In this document: one piece after another, positions 25,779 to 34,012 of the stretch
How positions within the stretch are numbered: position 1 is the stretch's first letter
How the letters are laid out: every line of letters starts with the position of its first letter
From: Thermoguttaceae bacterium
GTDB taxonomy: Bacteria > Planctomycetota > Planctomycetia > Pirellulales > Thermoguttaceae
Assembly: GCA_017550965.1 (NCBI GenBank)
Contig: JAFZNK010000333.1
Coordinates: forward strand, 67,935-131,934
Direction of reading: 5' to 3'
DNA length: 64,000 bases
The notes under the pieces: model-generated
Told to the model about the DNA's origin: nothing
Databases searched by the model: none
The model's input: only the letters and a program-made list of their open reading frames with translations
Position numbers and translations under genes: made by a program

Positions 25779-26714
25779 TTAGAGGTTCCCGACAGTTGTT
25801 TCAGCGGCCAGCGCCTCGATCATGTCGCGAGTTGCCGCCTCGACCGCCTTTTCCCATTTGGCTTCCCCAAATTTTTCTTTGTAAGCGTCCGAGCGATGGG
25901 CAAAAATGATTCCTCGTGAATTATTGATAATAGCTCCAAGTCCATTTTGATCAAAAGCTCCGGCGACGTCCTTGGCGCCTCCCCCTTGACTGCCGTATCC
26001 GGGAACGAGAAACCAAACGTTAGGATTTGCCTCTCGGAGTTCTGACAGTTGGCTGGGCCAGGTCGCGCCTACAACTGCGCCAATGTTTCCATAACCGCAT
26101 TGAATATTCGTTTTTTCGACGCTTTCCGCCGCAAGTTGGGAAACGTAGTCGCCAACGTGACGATAGAGAGGTTTGCCGTCGATAACGAGATCTTGGAATT
26201 GCGTCCCGCCTTTATTGGAAGTCTTAACGAGAATAAACAGTCCGCCTCCGCGATTATTAGCGACGTCGACAAAAGGAATCAAACTGTCGTCGCCGAGGTA
26301 GGGGCTAACAGTCAGTGCGTCCGCTCCCCAAGGACTTGTTCCGGAAGGACCTATTAAGCCGTTGGCGTAGGCGGACGCCGTCGTGCCAATATCGTTGCGT
26401 TTGCCGTCGAGAATTACGAGCAGTCCTTTGGAAGAAGCGTACTGAATAACGTTGGCAAGACACTGCATCCCCTGAGGCCCGTACTGTTCAAAAAACGCCG
26501 CTTGAGGTTTGACGGCGGGGACGAGCGGGGAAACAACGTCGACGATTCCCTTACAGAACGTTTCGTAGACTTCGGCGACGTCTTGCAGATTAGTTTCGGA
26601 TTTATTTTGTTTAAGTCTTTCTGGAATCTGCGCCCAGCGTGGATCAAGACCAACGAGGACAGGCGTTTTTTTCTGACGAATTTGCGAGGCTAAACGATCG
26701 GAAAATGGCGACAA
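25779..26714 (-). CDS. pyrF: Orotidine 5'-phosphate decarboxylase (type 2)
   Basis: The last step of UMP synthesis: decarboxylation of OMP. The 311-residue length fits the type-2 family. Catalytic residues are visible in VILDGKRNDIGTTA (the D-K-x-x-D tetrad), and the usual FVDVANNRGGGLFILVKTSN and GAVVGATWP segments follow. The C-terminal loop GYGSQGGGAKD binds phosphate. The start is TTG 26714 with a GGAG site 9 bases upstream. No in-frame ATG fits. It has no pyrimidine genes beside it and is transcribed away from the YdjM-type gene. Confidence 0.93.
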   Translation of the reverse strand: MSPFSDRLASQIRQKKTPVLVGLDPRWAQIPERLKQNKSETNLQDVAEVYETFCKGIVDVVSPLVPAVKPQAAFFEQYGPQGMQCLANVIQYASSKGLLVILDGKRNDIGTTASAYANGLIGPSGTSPWGADALTVSPYLGDDSLIPFVDVANNRGGGLFILVKTSNKGGTQFQDLVIDGKPLYRHVGDYVSQLAAESVEKTNIQCGYGNIGAVVGATWPSQLSELREANPNVWFLVPGYGSQGGGAKDVAGAFDQNGLGAIINNSRGIIFAHRSDAYKEKFGEAKWEKAVEAATRDMIEALAAETTVGNL

Positions 26715-26814
26715 GACGTCTTCTCCTTTTTGAATGTCAAGTGAATTGATGATATGAATCTAAGGAATTAACAAAAAAGCATCGTTGTACGATTCTTGTT
26801 TTATCCTCATAAGG

Positions 26815-27912
26815 TTAGGGGGAAGAGGGTTCTTTTTCCTGGTTATTCATGCTGTCCCAATTTATGACGTCCAGTAGCGATACCTTTTCTTCCGTAGCGT
26901 CGTCCTGCGCTTTCGAACGTTGAGAACCCTTTTTAATAGAACCGGCGTCTTTTTTTTCGTCGCCGATGGCTAAAAGTTCTTCAAGTTCGCGCCATTTTTC
27001 GTTGTCTTCCTGGCCGGGAGAGAGAACGAGACGATTCTCCGCGACCCATTGGACGACTGAAAGGTCGAATTGTTTGGGATAGATGCGTTTTATTCTTTCA
27101 ACTGCTAATCGACCGTGAACTTCCGCCTGATCAACGTCGCCCATGTCGGCGAGAAAATCCTGAACGCCCATCGCGCAATGACCTAAAAACGCGGCCACGA
27201 CGTAGAAAATGATCGTCGTGCTCATGTGTTTATAGTCGATCAGTTTTAGCGCCGTTCCAAAGGAGTTTTTGATTCGGACAATTTGGAAGCGTTTTTTTCT
27301 TCGATAGGACGTCCTTCGGTTGCCGTACGACCTTCCGTATCCTTTGGAAGAGTTGTAGTCGTATGAATTATAGGCGTCGTTCGAATTTCGATATCGACTA
27401 CTTGAACCGCCCCCGTCCAAGACGCTGACGCTGTTAATCTCGTCAAGAGTTAAGTGGATAAGGACCCCAATAACGATAGAAGCCGCTTTGAAAAGACGCA
27501 GTTGGGTCGTGCCTGAAGAGAGAATAAAGATAAGTTCGCCTGCTATGACGGCAAACGGAATGCTGTGAAACATCCCTCGGTGGACGGTCATCTTCTTGAC
27601 AACGCCGCCTATTACGTATACGATGAAAAAGTAGACTGCCGCGCAGGTCGTGACGACGCCTTCCGGCTCAAGGTTGAAATCCCGGAGACGGCTTGCCAAC
27701 AGAAGAACGCACGTTCCTGAGATTGTCGTGATGCATCGACGATACGCCTTGCTCGTGTCGCTGTCAATGTCGGGAAGAACGCCCCCGAGCGCGCATAATA
27801 CCCCGCCAAACACCGCTTGAGGAACGGAAACGTTGTAAAAAAGCTTGGCCACGCAGCCCAGTCCGACGCCTGCGGCAGAACTCCAAGTGATATGCGTCTG
27901 ATAACCGGGCAT
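26815..27912 (-). CDS. YdjM-type membrane-bound metal-dependent hydrolase with a Ser/Tyr-rich insert
   Basis: A 365-residue membrane protein from the ATG at 27912, chosen because AAAGGGA lies 8 bases upstream. A longer frame to 28047 is not needed. The YdjM/LexA-binding family pattern is clear: THITWSS at the start, ALGGVLPDIDSD, VHRGMFHSIPFAV and HLTLDEINSV, with hydrophobic segments between. His and Asp in these motifs probably bind a metal. Between residues about 190 and 230 lies a Gly/Ser/Tyr/Asn-rich segment (SSRYRNSNDAYNSYDYNSSK). The C-terminal half is soluble and charged. The catalytic role is not established for the family. Confidence 0.78.
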   Translation of the reverse strand: MPGYQTHITWSSAAGVGLGCVAKLFYNVSVPQAVFGGVLCALGGVLPDIDSDTSKAYRRCITTISGTCVLLLASRLRDFNLEPEGVVTTCAAVYFFIVYVIGGVVKKMTVHRGMFHSIPFAVIAGELIFILSSGTTQLRLFKAASIVIGVLIHLTLDEINSVSVLDGGGSSSRYRNSNDAYNSYDYNSSKGYGRSYGNRRTSYRRKKRFQIVRIKNSFGTALKLIDYKHMSTTIIFYVVAAFLGHCAMGVQDFLADMGDVDQAEVHGRLAVERIKRIYPKQFDLSVVQWVAENRLVLSPGQEDNEKWRELEELLAIGDEKKDAGSIKKGSQRSKAQDDATEEKVSLLDVINWDSMNNQEKEPSSP

Positions 27913-28182
27913 TAAAGAGTCCCTTTGAATTAACAAATTTATGAAATGAATACCAACATTAGGAACGTTTGAAGCAAGAGTTCCGTCAAAAATGTAGGTA
28001 GAGCCATCGCCTGCCGTGAATATACACATTTTGATAAAGCGAGACAATAGGAACGTTTTTCGATATCCAGTCTAAACGTTAATTATTTTTAAAATTTGTT
28101 TGTAATAATTATATGTATTGGGCCGATTAAAAGAATAAGGATGGTTGTGTTTATTTTAACAATCCTGGAATGAAAAAGACCA

Positions 28183-29478
28183 ATGGAAAACATGAATCCC
28201 TTTGATATCGTCGTCTTGGCGATTCTCGTTTTGTCCGTTTTTTGGGGCGGAATGAGGGGCGTTATCGCCCAAATTGCGACGATTGTCTCATGGGGGCTTA
28301 GTTGGATTATTTCCGCTCGGTACTATACCGTCGTCGCGAAGATGTTGCCGTCGTCCGAGACGGGCAATACTATTGCGGCGCCGATAGTTACCTTCGCTGT
28401 TTGCGCAATCGCAATAGGCATTGCCTTTCGCTTTCTTAAGAAAATGGTTTCTTTGGCCGGGCTTAGAGAATTCGACCGTCAAGCGGGCGCGCTTTTTGGC
28501 GCTCTCAAAGGCGCTCTTTTATGTATGTTGATTACGTTCTTTGCCGTGATTATTAGCGATAGAACGCGAGATTTTGTCAATAACTCTAAAAGCGGTCCGT
28601 TTTTTGTATCGATCATTGGGCAAGTTCAGGAGTATTTTCCTGAATCTAAATTAAAGGACAAATTTAGGGAAATTGCCGTTCATAACAAGGAGGAAAAGGA
28701 GCAATCAGACTCTCTTGAGGCGCAAGTCGACAGTTTGAAAAATTATCTGAAATCCAGAGTTCTTTCGCAAGACGCGGCGGAGATTGTTGAAGAAGCCGAG
28801 ACGGAGACTGCTAAGGACGACGTTCGGTCGAACACGAGGCTTTCTTCTTTTCTTTCGAATATGAAAAGTATTCCCCAATTAGTCAGATCGGTTGCTACCG
28901 AAGGGACCAGGTCCGAGAACGTGAATATCGGAAGCGCGGCGATAAACGTGTCGAATTCTTCCGATTCTTCGATATATAGAAACGGCGCCTACGCAAACTC
29001 AGGAACCCGTATGTCGGATTCTTCCCCTTCGGACTACTATTATCCAACAGATTCGACGCAAGGAGAGAACGCGTTTGATTCCTTTGTAACGGCCTCGAGT
29101 AGTTTAGATGGCAACGCGTCAGGCGCTGACGAAGGTTTTTACGCAGGCTACGATCAGAGCGTTGGCGTTGCGACGGGGGCTTCTAACGCTTATCCGGGCG
29201 GGGACGCGGGCAATTATTCCGACGGTTCGTCAAGAAGCAGAGATTATTCCGGATCTACGTCATACTCAAGGGGAATTGGAACTGGCTTTTCCGCGTCCTC
29301 CCCTGACAGTTATTTGTCTAGCCGTAACGCTACTGCTTATCGAACGCAAGAGGACGGCTATTATGATACCGGCTCTCGAACTGCAAGTTCCAGGAATCGA
29401 CGGCGCCATTCTCGAACGGCGTCGAGCGTTCGTTTGGGTTCGTATAGCTATTCGTCGCCGTCCGGGGTTGACTATTAA
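28183..29478 (+). CDS. CvpA-family membrane protein with a long Ser/Tyr-rich tail
   Basis: A 431-residue membrane protein. The N-terminal 130 residues contain four hydrophobic helices and match CvpA (colicin V production family): FDIVVLAILVLSVFWGGMRGV, then GALFGALKGALLCMLITFFAV. The remaining 300 residues are soluble and disordered-looking, rich in Ser, Tyr, Gly and Asp with basic spots near the end (SSRNRRRHSRTASS). An atypically long tail for CvpA proteins, which average about 165 residues. The divergent YdjM-type gene also has a Tyr/Ser/Gly segment. Function unknown. Confidence 0.78.
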   Translation: MENMNPFDIVVLAILVLSVFWGGMRGVIAQIATIVSWGLSWIISARYYTVVAKMLPSSETGNTIAAPIVTFAVCAIAIGIAFRFLKKMVSLAGLREFDRQAGALFGALKGALLCMLITFFAVIISDRTRDFVNNSKSGPFFVSIIGQVQEYFPESKLKDKFREIAVHNKEEKEQSDSLEAQVDSLKNYLKSRVLSQDAAEIVEEAETETAKDDVRSNTRLSSFLSNMKSIPQLVRSVATEGTRSENVNIGSAAINVSNSSDSSIYRNGAYANSGTRMSDSSPSDYYYPTDSTQGENAFDSFVTASSSLDGNASGADEGFYAGYDQSVGVATGASNAYPGGDAGNYSDGSSRSRDYSGSTSYSRGIGTGFSASSPDSYLSSRNATAYRTQEDGYYDTGSRTASSRNRRRHSRTASSVRLGSYSYSSPSGVDY

Positions 29479-29531
29479 CCGCGTAAACCTCCTCTTCTAA
29501 ATTCTTATCTACGATGACGGGCGTTTGGGGT

Positions 29532-30425
29532 TCAGTCAGAAGCGATTTCGGCGCCGGGTGTTGACGACTGTTTTTTTTCAAGTCCGTATACGTCGGTAGT
29601 AAAAGGCTCTGCTTCAAGAAAGAGTTCTTCGATAAAAGTTTCTTCTTGCGGGCGTATCCACTGACTCCATGGCGCGTATAGAGGCGCGCAAACCGTCGTT
29701 TTTTGTTTGGTCGAAAAATCTACAAAGGTCAGTTCGCGAGCATGGAGGGCAATAGCGCGTTCGCGGCCGTCCTCATACTGTTTTCCAAAGGGAACTGACG
29801 AACCGTAGAGTTCGTCGCCAAGTAAAGGAAATCCGCGAGAAGAGCATTGAAGCCTGATTTGATGCGTTCTACCGGTTTCAAGTTGTATTTCTAACCATGT
29901 GGCGTTTTCCAAGCGTCCCAGCGTGCGAAAGTGCAAAACGGCTTCGCGAGCGTCAGGATGAATAGGCGGTATTAATTCAGCTTCTGCGCGTCCCGGTATT
30001 TTCCGCATATAGTCGTACCAGGTTCCCTCGTCTTCCGGAACAATTCCACTAACTAAAGCCCAGTATTTTTTGGAAACGCTTCGTTCTTCAAATTGATCAG
30101 ACAGTTTTCTTGCAGCGCGAGCATGCTTTGCAAAAACAAGAACGCCAGACGCCGGACGATCAAGTCGATGGGGAAGGCCGAGATACCTCTTTCCGGAACG
30201 ATTTTCGCGTCTATTCATATAGTCTTTAATCCGAGTTTCGATGGAATCAATCCCTATTGGCGCTTGGGTGAGAACTCCCGGCTGTTTGTTGACGATAATC
30301 GTGGGACCGACTTCATAGAGGATATGAAATCTGGGTTTTGCGTCAGGATTAGCCCATGCTGAATTGTCTGAGGCGACATTCGAATAGTTGGCGGAACCAG
30401 CGGCGTCGGGGGCGTGTTGCGTCAT
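29532..30425 (-). CDS. RluA-family pseudouridine synthase
   Basis: A 297-residue enzyme that isomerises uridine to pseudouridine in rRNA or tRNA. The active Asp is in HRLDRPASGVLVFAK (about residue 93-107). The other motifs follow, including ETGRTHQIRLQ, the GFPLLGDELYG loop and ALHARELTF. No S4 RNA-binding domain is present at the N-terminus, which has about 30 low-complexity residues instead, as in some RluA/RluC relatives. The target site cannot be told. The 3' end approaches the opposing CvpA-type gene, with 53 bases between the stops. Confidence 0.9.
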   Translation of the reverse strand: MTQHAPDAAGSANYSNVASDNSAWANPDAKPRFHILYEVGPTIIVNKQPGVLTQAPIGIDSIETRIKDYMNRRENRSGKRYLGLPHRLDRPASGVLVFAKHARAARKLSDQFEERSVSKKYWALVSGIVPEDEGTWYDYMRKIPGRAEAELIPPIHPDAREAVLHFRTLGRLENATWLEIQLETGRTHQIRLQCSSRGFPLLGDELYGSSVPFGKQYEDGRERAIALHARELTFVDFSTKQKTTVCAPLYAPWSQWIRPQEETFIEELFLEAEPFTTDVYGLEKKQSSTPGAEIASD

Positions 30426-30580
30426 GAGTATGAGGGCGATGCAGTTATAATTTAGGAACGACTAAAGGGGTGGGTAAGGATACGAAAACGCATCAAATTT
30501 TACCCGTTTTCAGAGAGACGTCGACCGTTTTGACTTATTTTCTGGCGGAAAAAGAAAAGGGAAAAAGGAATAATCCCCCC

Positions 30581-30608
30581 TTGTTAAAAAAGGAAAGCGT
30601 CGTATACT
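30581..30608 (+). promoter_or_regulatory. Promoter of tRNA-Ser
   Basis: TTGTTA (30581-30586), 16-base spacer, TATACT (30603-30608). The tRNA starts at 30624. Confidence 0.65.
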
Positions 30609-30623
30609 CACGACAATTCCTTT

Positions 30624-30705
30624 GGAGGATACGCGAACGGTTAGCAGTCTGACTCGAAATCAGATGCCGGGCAACCGGTTGAGGGTTCGAATCCCTTGTC
30701 CTCCG
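30624..30705 (+). tRNA. tRNA-Ser (anticodon CGA)
   Basis: Acceptor GGAGGAT/GTCCTCC, anticodon arm TCTGA-CTCGAAA-TCAGA and a long variable arm (CCGG-GCAA-CCGG). The T loop is TTCGAAT. The D stem is short and poorly paired. The discriminator is G and CCA is not encoded. Confidence 0.9.
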
Positions 30706-30740
30706 CTTTGCTTTTGAGGCGAAGTAAAAAATTCGATGAG

Positions 30741-30775
30741 AGCTCTTCCATCTGTGTGTTGGGAGAGCTTTTTTA
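30741..30775 (+). terminator. Intrinsic terminator of tRNA-Ser
   Basis: Nine-base arms (30741-30749, 30761-30769) with one G-T pair, followed by T6. Confidence 0.85.
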
Positions 30776-31139
30776 TTTGTTCCTGACGATTTTTCTTTTG
30801 TTGAAAGATTGGGGATTGTTCTTCGGCTTCCGTTGTCTTGCCTTGTTCGCCGACGGTTCATCGCATGCGACGTCGCTTTGGATTAAGAACTGGGAAATTG
30901 ACGTTTCTCTTGTCGATGACGACGAGATATGCGTTGTGTGTCTGACGTTATGTTATTAAATGTAAAATGGAAAACTATTTGGATTATGAGAATCGTTTTT
31001 ATGAAGCGGGGCCGGATGTTTTAAAAAGGTCTTTTTTCGTAGGGTAAAATGGGAAAAAAGGGCGATAGCCGATTGACAAAGGATTGAGAAAGTAAGAGAA
31101 TAATGGGGCGAAACGCACGTTTGGGCGCAAAATTTTGAC
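30776..31139. other. Intergenic stretch before the LutB-type gene
   Basis: No supported gene. A possible promoter for the next gene is TTGACA at 31073-31078 with a weak -10 (GAGAAT, 31096-31101). Confidence 0.35.
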
Positions 31140-32615
31140 GTGGAAAAGTCAGAATTGGCGACGTTTCGAGACGACGGCATTTTATATAGGGCTATTCATA
31201 TGGCGACGATTGAGACGGCTCTCCAAGGAGCTGAATTTTGGAAGGATAAAACGATTGAGTTAGCGGAGCCGGATAAAAACGCGTCGCCTTCGTTAGCTTT
31301 GACGGCTGAACAGAGTTCTCAATCTAGTTTGAGTTTGTGCTGGGGAATCGAACGTTGGCCTGAATGGCGTGAGGCTGCCAAGCAGATTAAAGACTACGCC
31401 TTGGCTCGTTTAGACGAAACGCTTGTTGAATTCGAGGCAAACCTTACGAAAAAAGGCGTGATTGTTCACTGGGCGAGAGACGCCGAAGAAGCAAATTCAA
31501 TAGTTCTTAAAATAGCCAAAGACCATGGCGTCAAAACTGTCGTTAAAGCAAAATCGATGGTTTCTGAGGAGATTGCTCTTAATAAAGCCTTTGAATCTGT
31601 CGGGATTCGCGCCCTTGAAACCGATCTGGGGGAATACATAGTTCAGCTACTCGGTCAGCGTCCCACGCATATTGTCACCCCGGCGACTCACTTAAGCGCT
31701 GAGGAGATAGGAAGAAAATTTGAAGAGAAATTGGGCGTTCCATATACGGCTGAGCATGAAAAATTGACGATGATTGCTCATGATCGTCTTCGCAAAGAGT
31801 TTGTTAACGCTGATATGGGCATGTCCGGCGCAAACTTTGGAATTGCAGACACCGGTTCTCTGTGTCTTGTTGAAAACGAGGGGAACATTGGTTTATCGAC
31901 AAGCGCGCCAAAAGTCCATGTCGCGCTTATTGGAATTGAAAAGATCATTCCCAAGGCAAAGTATTTGCCTCTCTTTTTAAACATGCTTCCTCGGATGGGG
32001 ACCGGTCAGAAGTTAACGTCCTACACCCATATTTTTAACGGGCCGACCGAAGGACGCGAGATGCACGTTGTCATTGTGAACAACGGACGTACTAACGCTT
32101 TAGCGTCTCCTGATACTCGCGGTGTGTTGCGATGTATTCGTTGCGGCGTCTGTATGACGAATTGCCCGGTTTACCGACAAGTTGGCGGATGGGCTTACGG
32201 TTGGGTTTATCCCGGCCCCCTTGGGGCGGTGTTGACTCCTCAACTGCTTGGATTGGAAAAAGCCGGCAAATTGCCGTTTGCATCGTCGTTATGCGGGGCT
32301 TGTTCCCAAATATGCCCTGTTAAAGTAGATTTGGCGCACCAGCTGGTAAGACTGCGAGCGAAGTCCATGGAGAAGCGCTCAGCTTCGCCTGCCTACTCAA
32401 AAGTCGACGCTTTGATGTGGAAGACCTTTTCCATTTTCATGATGACAAAATGTCGATATAAACTGATGATGTTCGGTGTTCGTCTTGGCGCAAAACTTGC
32501 TCCGATCTGTCCTAAGAGTTTGCATCCTTGGTTGTTGGGTCGTTGGACGCGTGGTCGAGAAATTCCCAAGTCGCCTGGAACGTTTAGGGATTGGTGGCGT
32601 AAGAATCGCCAGTGA
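31140..32615 (+). CDS. LutB/LldF-type lactate utilisation iron-sulfur protein
   Basis: A 491-residue Fe-S oxidoreductase subunit. The LUD domain is clear (residues about 60-350: VVKAKSMVSEEIALN, ETDLGEYIVQL, GANFGIADTGSL). Two Cys clusters follow: CIRCGVCMTNCPVY and LCGACSQICPVKVDL, which hold [4Fe-4S] clusters. In lactate utilisation LutA, LutB and LutC form a complex that oxidises L-lactate, but no lutA or lutC lies beside it here. Start is GTG 31140. ATG 31200 with AGGG upstream is an equally good alternative and would give 471 residues. Confidence 0.88.
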   Translation: MEKSELATFRDDGILYRAIHMATIETALQGAEFWKDKTIELAEPDKNASPSLALTAEQSSQSSLSLCWGIERWPEWREAAKQIKDYALARLDETLVEFEANLTKKGVIVHWARDAEEANSIVLKIAKDHGVKTVVKAKSMVSEEIALNKAFESVGIRALETDLGEYIVQLLGQRPTHIVTPATHLSAEEIGRKFEEKLGVPYTAEHEKLTMIAHDRLRKEFVNADMGMSGANFGIADTGSLCLVENEGNIGLSTSAPKVHVALIGIEKIIPKAKYLPLFLNMLPRMGTGQKLTSYTHIFNGPTEGREMHVVIVNNGRTNALASPDTRGVLRCIRCGVCMTNCPVYRQVGGWAYGWVYPGPLGAVLTPQLLGLEKAGKLPFASSLCGACSQICPVKVDLAHQLVRLRAKSMEKRSASPAYSKVDALMWKTFSIFMMTKCRYKLMMFGVRLGAKLAPICPKSLHPWLLGRWTRGREIPKSPGTFRDWWRKNRQ

Positions 32616-32630
32616 TCCCGAATGAGAAGC

Positions 32631-32669
32631 GGACGAGACGCGCGTATATCGTCGCGTTCTCGTCCTTTT
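32631..32669 (+). terminator. Intrinsic terminator of the LutB-type gene
   Basis: Twelve-pair stem with one bulge between 32631-32642 and 32653-32665, then TTTT and a second T-run. Confidence 0.7.
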
Positions 32670-32715
32670 GACTTTTTTGCGTTTTCGATCAAGCAGCCGA
32701 CGAGGGCGTCGTGTT

Positions 32716-33927
32716 ATGGATTATCGAAGTATTCTTTTGATTAGCGGCGTCTTGATTCTTTTAGTGTGTGCGACTGTGGTTGTCGCATATCTCAGGAAAC
32801 GGGCTATTGGGATCGACTCCGGCGTATTATCGACTTGTCGTTCTCGCGTTTATGCGTGGTGGTTTCTTTTTGGCGCTCTTACTTGCGCGGTTCTTTTAGG
32901 AACGATAGCTACTGTCGTTTTATTTGGAATTGTTTCTTTTTGGGCTCTTCGCGAGTATATGACGCTTACGCCCACGCGACCGGCGGACCATCGCACGCTA
33001 GTCGGCGTTTTTTTTCTTTTAACGCCCTTGCAATTTGTGTTGGTCGGCGTTGATTCGGAGTGGTTTTTTCAGTTTTTTCATGTTGAATCCAGTTTCGTCT
33101 ATTCCGTTTTGATTCCGTCTCTGGCTTTTTTGATACTTCCGGCGACAATCGCCGTTTCCGACGATCCAAAGTTCTTTCTTGAACGTATTGCAAAACTTCA
33201 AGTTGGGCTTTTGATTTGCGTATATTCTTTGAGTTTTGCGCCTGCTATTATGACGATGGAACTTCACGATCCCGCAAAGATTTCGTTATATGCTCCGGAG
33301 ATTCAGGCCGTTGATATTGAAGACAAGGTGTTAAAGCCGATAGAGGACGTCGTCGGCATGCAAAACGTAAATCGAGAAAACGAGGGAACGGACATAAAGG
33401 AAGGCGATAAGGAAATTGTCGATAGTTCCGATAAACTGGCGACTGTCCCGCGAGACGATACTGAAAAAGCGACCGACGCTCAGCTGAAGTCGCCCACTCC
33501 TCATAAGAAAACCCATCCCGTTAATTTAACGCTCCTCTTTGTTTTTGTGATTCTCACTCAGGTTAATGACGTCGCGCAGTATTTTTGGTCGCTGACTTTT
33601 CCGAAGCATAAAATAGCCTCTAACATCAATTCTAACAAGACTTCAGAGGGAGTCGCGCTTGGCGTGTTGACGACGGCTTTGGTCGCTGTAGCGTTTCTTT
33701 ACTTTACTCCTTTTGCCAACTGGCGACAAGCCGCGTTGGCCGGCGTTATTATCTCAATTATGGGATTTGCAGGGAATATGACGATAAGCGCAATCAAGAG
33801 AGATCAGGGGGTGGGAGAGTATGGCGAGTTAGTGGAAGGACATAGCGGCGTTTTAGATCGTATTGATTCGCTTTGTTTTGCCGCTCCTGTTTTCTATCAC
33901 TACGTACGGCTTTGTCTCAATCAATAA
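32716..33927 (+). CDS. cdsA: Phosphatidate cytidylyltransferase (CdsA-family)
   Basis: Integral membrane enzyme of 403 residues. It makes CDP-diacylglycerol from CTP and phosphatidic acid for phospholipid synthesis. The C-terminal signature is SAIKRDQGVGEYGELVEGHSG followed by VLDRIDSLCF. In the classical form the segment carries a K-D pair and PGHGG. Here the K-D is replaced by G-E and PGHGG by EGHSG, so activity or substrate use may differ. Between two hydrophobic segments (about residues 195-285) lies a charged, soluble, disordered insert. The ATG at 32716 has GAGGG upstream. A longer frame from 32668 is less likely. Confidence 0.82.
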   Translation: MDYRSILLISGVLILLVCATVVVAYLRKRAIGIDSGVLSTCRSRVYAWWFLFGALTCAVLLGTIATVVLFGIVSFWALREYMTLTPTRPADHRTLVGVFFLLTPLQFVLVGVDSEWFFQFFHVESSFVYSVLIPSLAFLILPATIAVSDDPKFFLERIAKLQVGLLICVYSLSFAPAIMTMELHDPAKISLYAPEIQAVDIEDKVLKPIEDVVGMQNVNRENEGTDIKEGDKEIVDSSDKLATVPRDDTEKATDAQLKSPTPHKKTHPVNLTLLFVFVILTQVNDVAQYFWSLTFPKHKIASNINSNKTSEGVALGVLTTALVAVAFLYFTPFANWRQAALAGVIISIMGFAGNMTISAIKRDQGVGEYGELVEGHSGVLDRIDSLCFAAPVFYHYVRLCLNQ

Positions 33928-33944
33928 CGCCTGCCTTAACGAAA

Positions 33945-33984
33945 GATAGAGACCGTGTGAAGGTATTCTTAACACGGCCTCTTG
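33945..33984. terminator. Stem-loop between convergent cdsA and the phosphodiesterase gene
   Basis: Eleven-base stem (AGAGACCGTGT against ACACGGCCTCT, one mismatch) with a 13-base loop. It has no strong T-run, so the terminator role is tentative. Confidence 0.4.
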
Positions 33985-34012
33985 GATTGAATTCATGAGA
34001 TTAGGGAAGCGA

